Below are positions 58,850 to 64,000 of a DNA stretch of 64,000 nucleotides, piece after piece. Made by a program: the position numbers and the translations under genes. How positions within the stretch are numbered: the first letter of the stretch is position 1; every line of letters begins with the position of its first letter. The DNA is from UBA937 sp031549725 (lineage in GTDB: Bacteria > Spirochaetota > Spirochaetia > Treponematales > Breznakiellaceae): contig JAVBPH010000046.1 of NCBI GenBank assembly GCA_031549725.1, positions 75,617 to 139,616 of the forward strand, read 5' to 3'. The notes beneath the pieces are model-generated. The model had not been told where the DNA came from. It did no database searches and saw only the letters and a list, made by a program, of their open reading frames with translations.

Positions 58850-58877
58850 TTGACAAATATTGAAACTATGCTATGAT
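58850..58877 (+). promoter_or_regulatory. Strong promoter of the isomerase/sugar ABC operon
   Basis: TTGACA (58850-58855), a 16-bp spacer and TATGAT (58872-58877, 5 of 6 to consensus). Confidence 0.85.
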
Positions 58878-58911
58878 GATTTTGAAATAATTTGAAAGGT
58901 TGTGAAAATAT

Positions 58912-59850
58912 ATGAAATTTTCTGGAAGAATGAACTCGTTTATATTTAAGGGAAATCATGATTTATTTCAGACAATAGATCAGTACAAAACAATAAAAGG
59001 GATAACCCACCTTGAGTTTAACTATCCTGAACATGTTAAACCCTATTCCATTCCGGAGCTGAAAAACCGGATGGGGAATTTAAAGGTTAACGGTTTGGCC
59101 ACCCGGTTCAGGGATCCCTTTGTAAAGGGTGAATTTACCAATCCGGATCCGCAGAAAAGCAGAGGGGCGGTTCAGCTGTGTAAAGATGCCATAGATGCCT
59201 GTAAGGAACTGGGGGGTGAGCTGCTTACCATATGGCTGGGATTTGACGGTTTTGATTATGCGTTCCAGGTGGATTATGAAAAAAACTGGAACACCATTAT
59301 CAGCGCATTCCGGGAAGTGGCACAGCACGGGGAAGAAAAAGGGATAAAAATCAGTATTGAATATAAACCCTTTGAACCCAGGGCTTTTTCCATGATCGAC
59401 GGAATCGGGTTGACCCTTCTGGTCATTGATGAAATCGGGATGAAAAATGTGGGGGTTACCCTGGATTTCTGCCACATGCTGATGAAAAATGAAAGCCCCG
59501 CATTTTCCCTGGTTCTCGCAGCCCGGCGGAACCAGCTGTTTGGGTTTCACCTGAATGACGGCTACCGGGTAATGGACAGCGGTCTCATTTTCGGATCGGT
59601 GAATTATATCCAATGTATGGAATTTATCTATTACATGAAAAGATATGCATATAATGGGGTGATTTTTTTCGATACTTTCCCCGTCAGGGAGGAGGCAAAA
59701 GAAGAAATCGAAATGAATATAAAAATGGTGAATCTTATGTCCGGCACGATTGATAGGATCGGCATGGACAGGATCAGGGCAATTTGTGAAAAGCAGGACG
59801 GGGTAAGTTCTCAGCAGCTTGCCTATGAAATGCTTTCACAGAAAATATAG
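58912..59850 (+). CDS. TIM-barrel sugar isomerase/epimerase-like protein
   Basis: 312 residues, xylose-isomerase-like TIM barrel. Key points are GIKISIEYKPFEPR with a metal glutamate, GVTLDFCHMLM with aspartate and histidine, and LFGFHLNDGY with histidine and aspartate: the typical metal ligands of this group, which includes L-rhamnose isomerase-like enzymes and ketose 3-epimerases. It probably acts on the sugar imported by the following ABC transporter. The long gap of 152 bases to the next gene contains a weak hairpin. Confidence 0.8.
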   Translation: MKFSGRMNSFIFKGNHDLFQTIDQYKTIKGITHLEFNYPEHVKPYSIPELKNRMGNLKVNGLATRFRDPFVKGEFTNPDPQKSRGAVQLCKDAIDACKELGGELLTIWLGFDGFDYAFQVDYEKNWNTIISAFREVAQHGEEKGIKISIEYKPFEPRAFSMIDGIGLTLLVIDEIGMKNVGVTLDFCHMLMKNESPAFSLVLAARRNQLFGFHLNDGYRVMDSGLIFGSVNYIQCMEFIYYMKRYAYNGVIFFDTFPVREEAKEEIEMNIKMVNLMSGTIDRIGMDRIRAICEKQDGVSSQQLAYEMLSQKI

Positions 59851-60002
59851 GTTCCGGAAAACCGACAGGGTTTTCGGAATTATCAAAGAAGTTTTTGTTA
59901 AAATGAAATAAGAACATTCTTTATGGAATTATCAGGTTAACTTTTCAAAACTGAAATTTTGGAAGTTCCGGAAATACATAACTTAAAGGAAGGAGCGGAG
60001 TT

Positions 60003-61070
60003 ATGAAGAAAACAGTAATGTTTTTGCTGGTTTTATTAATGGCAATTACCATGGTATTTGCCAAGGGCGGATCGGACACTAAGACCGATTCCGGTGAATT
60101 TAATCCCGACAACGAAAAGGGTATTATGATTGAAGATATCCGGGCTCAGTTCGGGGATGTTCCCATGCCGAAGGGTGCAATCACTGTGGGTGCAGTGGCA
60201 AAGCAGTTCCAGAATGAATACTGGAGAACCCTGAGGGAAGGATACGAAGAAGGGGCGAAACAGGCCAAGGCCGCGGGTGTCAATATCACCATGGATGTCC
60301 AGGCTGCTCTGGATGAAAATGATGAACAGGGCCAGCTGGCAATAGTTAATAATATGATCAATAAAAAATATTCCATTCTTCTGCTTTCTCCCATTTCCGA
60401 CGGGAACCTGGTTCCCGGGGTGGAAAATGCATTAAGCAAGAATGTTCCGGTTATCAACGTAAACGACGGGCTCATCAAGAATGCCCCCAACTTTGTGGGA
60501 CCCAAGGCCGACCAGAACGGCGAACTGGCCGCAGACTGGATCGCCAAGAAACTCGGCGGTAAAGGTGAAGTAGCCATCGTTATTGGTATGCCCAAGGCAT
60601 TTGCCGCACGGCAGAGAACCCAGGGATTTGAAAACTGGATGGCAAAGTATTATCCTGATATTAAGATCGTTGCAAAACAGAATGCGGACTGGGACAGGAA
60701 CAGGGCCCGTGAACTGGCTTCCACCTGGATTAAGAATCACCCCAATCTGCAGGCAATCTTCTGCAACAATGATGGAATGGCTTTAGGTGTAGTAGAAGCA
60801 GTTCGGGAATCAGGCAAGAAAATACTGGTTGTAGGCGTTGACGGAATTGGCGAGGCATACGATTCCATCCGTAAGGGATACCTGGATGCTACCATCGATT
60901 CCTTCCCATATTATAAATCCCAGATTGCCCTGGAATGCGGTCTCCGGATTCTTGGCGGGCAGAAGCTCCCCAGGGTTATTTGGACTCCCCAGGCTCTGAT
61001 TGATTCTACCAACGTTAACACCCCCGCTGCACAGATCATCAACTGGAAGGCAACCAGGTTTACAAAGTAA
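60003..61070 (+). CDS. Periplasmic sugar-binding protein, ribose/allose type
   Basis: 355 residues. The signal peptide MKKTVMFLLVLLMAITMVFA is followed by KGGSDTKT. The mature chain has ITVGAVAKQFQNEYWRTLREGYEEGAKQAKAAG, ILLLSPISDGNLVPGVENALSKNVPVINVND and the later AIFCNNDGMALGVVEAVRESGKKILVVGVDG, all of type 1 periplasmic-binding proteins of the ribose/allose group. AAGGAAGGAGCGG precedes the ATG. Confidence 0.92.
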   Translation: MKKTVMFLLVLLMAITMVFAKGGSDTKTDSGEFNPDNEKGIMIEDIRAQFGDVPMPKGAITVGAVAKQFQNEYWRTLREGYEEGAKQAKAAGVNITMDVQAALDENDEQGQLAIVNNMINKKYSILLLSPISDGNLVPGVENALSKNVPVINVNDGLIKNAPNFVGPKADQNGELAADWIAKKLGGKGEVAIVIGMPKAFAARQRTQGFENWMAKYYPDIKIVAKQNADWDRNRARELASTWIKNHPNLQAIFCNNDGMALGVVEAVRESGKKILVVGVDGIGEAYDSIRKGYLDATIDSFPYYKSQIALECGLRILGGQKLPRVIWTPQALIDSTNVNTPAAQIINWKATRFTK

Positions 61071-61092
61071 TAGCGCACCCGATGTTTTAATC

Positions 61093-61166
61093 CTGCGGTA
61101 TATTAAAGTATTTTGATGTGCCGCAGAAACGGGCTGCTGGAAAATCCTGTCATCCAGCAGCTCGTT
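61093..61166 (+). promoter_or_regulatory. Two hairpins between the binding-protein and ATPase genes
   Basis: CTGCGG/CCGCAG with inner pairing (61093-61126), then a 14-bp stem formed by 61128-61141 and 61153-61166, followed by a T-rich stretch. They probably protect the binding-protein message or cause partial termination. Confidence 0.7.
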
Positions 61167-61314
61167 CTTTCTATTGTAATTTTTTTCCGGATACTATTCC
61201 GGTGTAATGTGATGCTTTTCAAAACTAACCGAGTTTTGAGATTAGTCCGTGTATCTTATTTTTATTTTAGGAAATCCCGAAACTTGTTTTCTGAATTTCC
61301 TCAAGGAAACTGAA

Positions 61315-62814
61315 ATGGGTAATGCCATAGAATTCAGAAATGTTTCAAAACAATTTCCCGGCGTAAAGGCATTGAAGAACGTCAGTTTTTCTGTTGCCCA
61401 GGGTGAAGTTCACGCATTGCTGGGGGAGAACGGTGCAGGAAAAAGTACGCTTCTTAATATTCTGCATGGTGTGCAGACCGATTATGAAGGGGATATTTAC
61501 CTTTCCGGTTCAAGGATCCGTTTTAAAAATCCCCATGATGCGATTATGAACGGCGGTATATCAAAGGTTCACCAGGAAATAAACGTGGTTAAGGATCTTA
61601 CCGCAGGACAGAACATAACCCTGGGGTATGAAATGTCCAGGGCCGGAATTTTTGTAGATTATAAAAAGGTTAATAAAACAGTAAATGAAATTTTACAAAA
61701 ATTAAGCTGTGATTTCAGGGCAGAAGATATGGTTTCCGCTTTGACCGCGGGTGAAATGCAGATGCTGGAAATAGCCAAGGCCCTATTCCATAATTCAAAA
61801 ATCATTTCCATGGATGAACCCACATCTTCGCTTACGGATAAGGAAACCAACGCTTTGTTTTCTATCATTGAAGAATTAAAACGTTCCGGAATCACGGTTA
61901 TTTATGTTAGCCACAGGCTGGATGAAATATTCCGGATCTGCGACAGGGCAACCATACTGCGGGACGGAGAATATATTACCACGTTAGATGTAACATTCAC
62001 CAGCAAGGATGAGTTGATTAAAATGATGGTGGGCCGCAATGTCAGTACAATTGCAGTCAAAACAGGCAACTATACTACGGATGATACAATACTGAAGGTT
62101 GAGAATTTCTCCAGATCCCGGTATTTTGAAAATATTAATTTTGAATTAAAACGCGGAGAAATTTTAGGATTCTTCGGGCTTGTCGGGGCCGGCCGCACGG
62201 AAGTAATGAGGGCTATCTTCGGAGCCGACAGGAAAAACAGCGGTTCCGTATATATCAATAATAAACAGGTCAATATAAAAAACACCAGGGATGCGCTGAA
62301 ACACGGAATAGGCCTGATTCCCGAGGAACGGAAAAGCCAGGGCTTTATGAAATTTTTCAGCAACATGGATAACGTCGCCGTCTCCAGTCTGCAGAAATAT
62401 TTGACCTACGGTTTTATTGACAGAAAAAAGAAAAACAATAACTACACTAAAATTGCAGGAGAGATAAATATAAATCCGAAGGATCCGGACTTCTTAACCA
62501 ATAACATGTCCGGCGGAAACCAGCAGAAGGTTATCCTGGCAAGGTGGCTGTCTACCGATACGGACATCCTGATTTTTGATGAACCGACCAAGGGTATCGA
62601 TGTGGCAGCCAAAGTGGAAATATACCGGCTTATGGAAAATTTTGTCAAAAGCGGAAAATCAATCATTGTGGTTTCTTCGGAACTTACCGAGATCATGGGC
62701 ATCAGTGACCGGATTGTTATTTTCTGGGAAGGTAAAAAAGTGAAGGAACTGGACAGGCCTGGGTTCGATGAACAAAGAATACTTAATTATGCAATGGGAG
62801 AAATCGATAAATGA
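61315..62814 (+). CDS. Sugar ABC transporter ATP-binding protein, two ABC domains
   Basis: 499 residues. Domain 1: Walker A GENGAGKST, signature-like LTAGEMQMLEIAKAL, Walker B IISMDEPTSSLTD. Domain 2: FGLVGAGRTEVMRA, signature MSGGNQQKVILARWL and ILIFDEPTKGIDV. This is the RbsA/MglA type. ATG 61315 has AAGGAAAC upstream; the frame back to 61249 crosses a fragment of repeat C and is less likely. Its stop overlaps the permease start. Confidence 0.92.
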   Translation: MGNAIEFRNVSKQFPGVKALKNVSFSVAQGEVHALLGENGAGKSTLLNILHGVQTDYEGDIYLSGSRIRFKNPHDAIMNGGISKVHQEINVVKDLTAGQNITLGYEMSRAGIFVDYKKVNKTVNEILQKLSCDFRAEDMVSALTAGEMQMLEIAKALFHNSKIISMDEPTSSLTDKETNALFSIIEELKRSGITVIYVSHRLDEIFRICDRATILRDGEYITTLDVTFTSKDELIKMMVGRNVSTIAVKTGNYTTDDTILKVENFSRSRYFENINFELKRGEILGFFGLVGAGRTEVMRAIFGADRKNSGSVYINNKQVNIKNTRDALKHGIGLIPEERKSQGFMKFFSNMDNVAVSSLQKYLTYGFIDRKKKNNNYTKIAGEININPKDPDFLTNNMSGGNQQKVILARWLSTDTDILIFDEPTKGIDVAAKVEIYRLMENFVKSGKSIIVVSSELTEIMGISDRIVIFWEGKKVKELDRPGFDEQRILNYAMGEIDK

Positions 62815-63773
62815 AATCAATGAAAATGAAAGGCATTGGAAGGGAAGTGGGTGTTCTGATTGCACTGGTATTTATGATATTGATATTTACCATTATCGAT
62901 AAATCCTATTTCACTGCAGGTAATATGGTTGATATTGTGAAGCAGGCTACAATAAATGGGATATTGGCCATTGGTATTACCTTTGCTATTATTTCCGGCG
63001 GTATAGATCTTTCCATAGGATGTACCTTTGCAATCGTTATTGTTGCAGTCGGAAAATTTTCTGTGGATGGATATTTTCCCGCAGCATCTATTGCATTCGG
63101 GGCAATTATTGGCGGAATCCTGGGATCGATCAACGGACTCCTGATTACGAAAATGCACCTGCAGCCCTTTATTGCCACCCTGGGAACCATGAGTATCTAC
63201 CGGGGCTTTGCGTATGTGGTAACCGGCGGCTGGCCGGTACTGGGAATTCCCGAATCTTACCGCCGAGCCCTGGGAGCCAGAATTATCGGTGATATTCCCG
63301 TATCGATTATTGTATTGGCGGTGATAGCCCTGGTCACCCATATCCTGCTGCAGAAAACCCGTTTCGGAAATTATCTTTTTGCGGTAGGCGGAAATGAAGA
63401 AGCAGCAAAACTTTCCGGGGTTAATGTGGATTTGACAAAAATTATTGCATACGTGATGTGCGGTGTCTGTGCGGCTTTTGCCGGAATGATTATGCTGGCC
63501 AATCTTGGTACCGGGGAGCCCGCTTCCGGCCAGGGTTATGAACTTGATGCAATCGCCGCGTCCGCCATCGGCGGTACCAGGATGGCCGGAGGCAGGGGAA
63601 GTATTGTGGGCACCATGCTGGGCGCCCTGCTTCTGGCGGCATTGAAAATAGGATTGATCATTACCGGGGTCAGTACATTCTGGCAGTTTATAGTGACGGG
63701 TATCATTATCATAATTGCGGCATATTTTGAAGTTATCCAGGCAAAACTTTCTCTTCTGTTCAAGAAGAATTAA
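62811..63773 (+). CDS. Sugar ABC transporter permease, RbsC type
   Basis: 320 residues with about nine hydrophobic segments. FAIISGGIDLSIGCTFAIVIVAVG, LQPFIATLGTMSIYRGFAYV, GGNEEAAKLSGVNVDLTK and AIAASAIGGTRMAGGRGS are conserved in ribose-type permeases. ATGA overlap with the ATPase stop shows coupling. Last gene of the operon, followed by a terminator and repeat C. Confidence 0.93.
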   Translation: MKSMKMKGIGREVGVLIALVFMILIFTIIDKSYFTAGNMVDIVKQATINGILAIGITFAIISGGIDLSIGCTFAIVIVAVGKFSVDGYFPAASIAFGAIIGGILGSINGLLITKMHLQPFIATLGTMSIYRGFAYVVTGGWPVLGIPESYRRALGARIIGDIPVSIIVLAVIALVTHILLQKTRFGNYLFAVGGNEEAAKLSGVNVDLTKIIAYVMCGVCAAFAGMIMLANLGTGEPASGQGYELDAIAASAIGGTRMAGGRGSIVGTMLGALLLAALKIGLIITGVSTFWQFIVTGIIIIIAAYFEVIQAKLSLLFKKN

Positions 63774-63807
63774 TCCGGTTCCCGGTTTGTTTCTGAAATA
63801 TGCCTTG

Positions 63808-63850
63808 GTTTGTCCGGTAACCCCGGTATTTGGGCGGTTACCGGGCAAAC
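63808..63850 (+). terminator. Hairpin after the sugar permease gene
   Basis: GTTTGTCCGGTAACC (63808-63822) pairs with GGTTACCGGGCAAAC (63836-63850), 15 pairs including one G-T. There is no T run. Confidence 0.6.
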
Positions 63851-63863
63851 GGATTATACATGA

Positions 63864-64000
63864 GCCTTTTTCAAAACTCGGTTAGTTTTGAAAAAGGCTT
63901 TTGCAGAAAGAATGCTATTTCCTTACCCATACATAAAATAGTATTCTTTCTGCACTTACATCTAAGGTTGCTTTTTCAAAATTTGACATTTTGAAAAAGC
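63864..64000 (-). repeat. Family C triple-hairpin repeat, copy 2 (inverted)
   Basis: Its reverse complement aligns along the whole length with 47994-48129. It runs to the last base of the window and may continue. Confidence 0.92.

Noticed and set aside
62817..63848. 343-codon minus-strand frame opposite the sugar permease
   Set aside because: A shadow of the permease gene, whose motifs are clear on the plus strand; the reverse product is rich in His, Asn and Gly and has no domain.

Overview
The window looks like chromosomal DNA of a spirochaete, most plausibly a Treponema-like gut fermenter. This is an inference from style, not a search. Supporting signs are solute-binding proteins whose signal peptides end in FAGGG or FAKGG, lipoproteins with relaxed lipoboxes, an InlB-type-repeat surface lipoprotein, many sugar ABC transporters, a ferredoxin-type 2-oxoacid oxidoreductase, and dense intergenic hairpin repeats. 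No rRNA, tRNA, CRISPR array, phage or transposase was seen.

Layout. 1-4613: end of serS, a TPR membrane protein, then an AT-rich stretch with a secreted protein, a 4Fe-4S protein, a small monooxygenase-fold protein and a BtrH-like protein. 4830-12279: a complete minus-strand fucose-type operon (fucU, binding protein, ATPase, permease, LacI regulator, fucI) with a promoter and two LacI-type operators. A plus-strand FGGY kinase and a sorbose-1-phosphate-reductase-like dehydrogenase follow. 15738-28988 is the most unusual region: a YkgJ-type protein; a divergent HxlR regulator fused to a sirtuin-M-like domain; a BMP-type nucleoside ABC importer; two ADP-ribosylglycohydrolase paralogues; a PfkB kinase; a LarA racemase fused to an altronate-dehydratase SAF domain; and the matching UxaA catalytic part. 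I read it as a candidate uptake and catabolic system for a ribosylated compound.

29139-36331: a 21-bp tandem array, rpmB, a metallo-beta-lactamase-fold protein, small lipoproteins, a structured gene-free stretch, uvrB and a SAP-like protein. 36649-44763: a 2-oxoacid:ferredoxin oxidoreductase, a cNMP-binding protein, a VanY-type peptidase, a CHASE2 protein with a degenerate cyclase domain, and an NlpC/P60-like protein. 45040-53619: one operon with a TIM-barrel isomerase, a transaldolase-like and an HpcH-type aldolase, TctCBA, DhaK, DhaL and a FadR-type regulator. 53701-58562: an MFS exporter, an acidic-tailed protein, nagB/nagA and a TM2 protein. 58912-63773: a TIM-barrel isomerase with a complete sugar ABC importer.

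A second theme is a set of hairpin repeats (families A to D here). Full-length copies are about 136-162 bp. Several contain the stop codon of the upstream gene, end at the ribosome-binding site of the downstream gene, or do both. Two family A copies show compensatory base changes in a stem, so the fold seems to matter.
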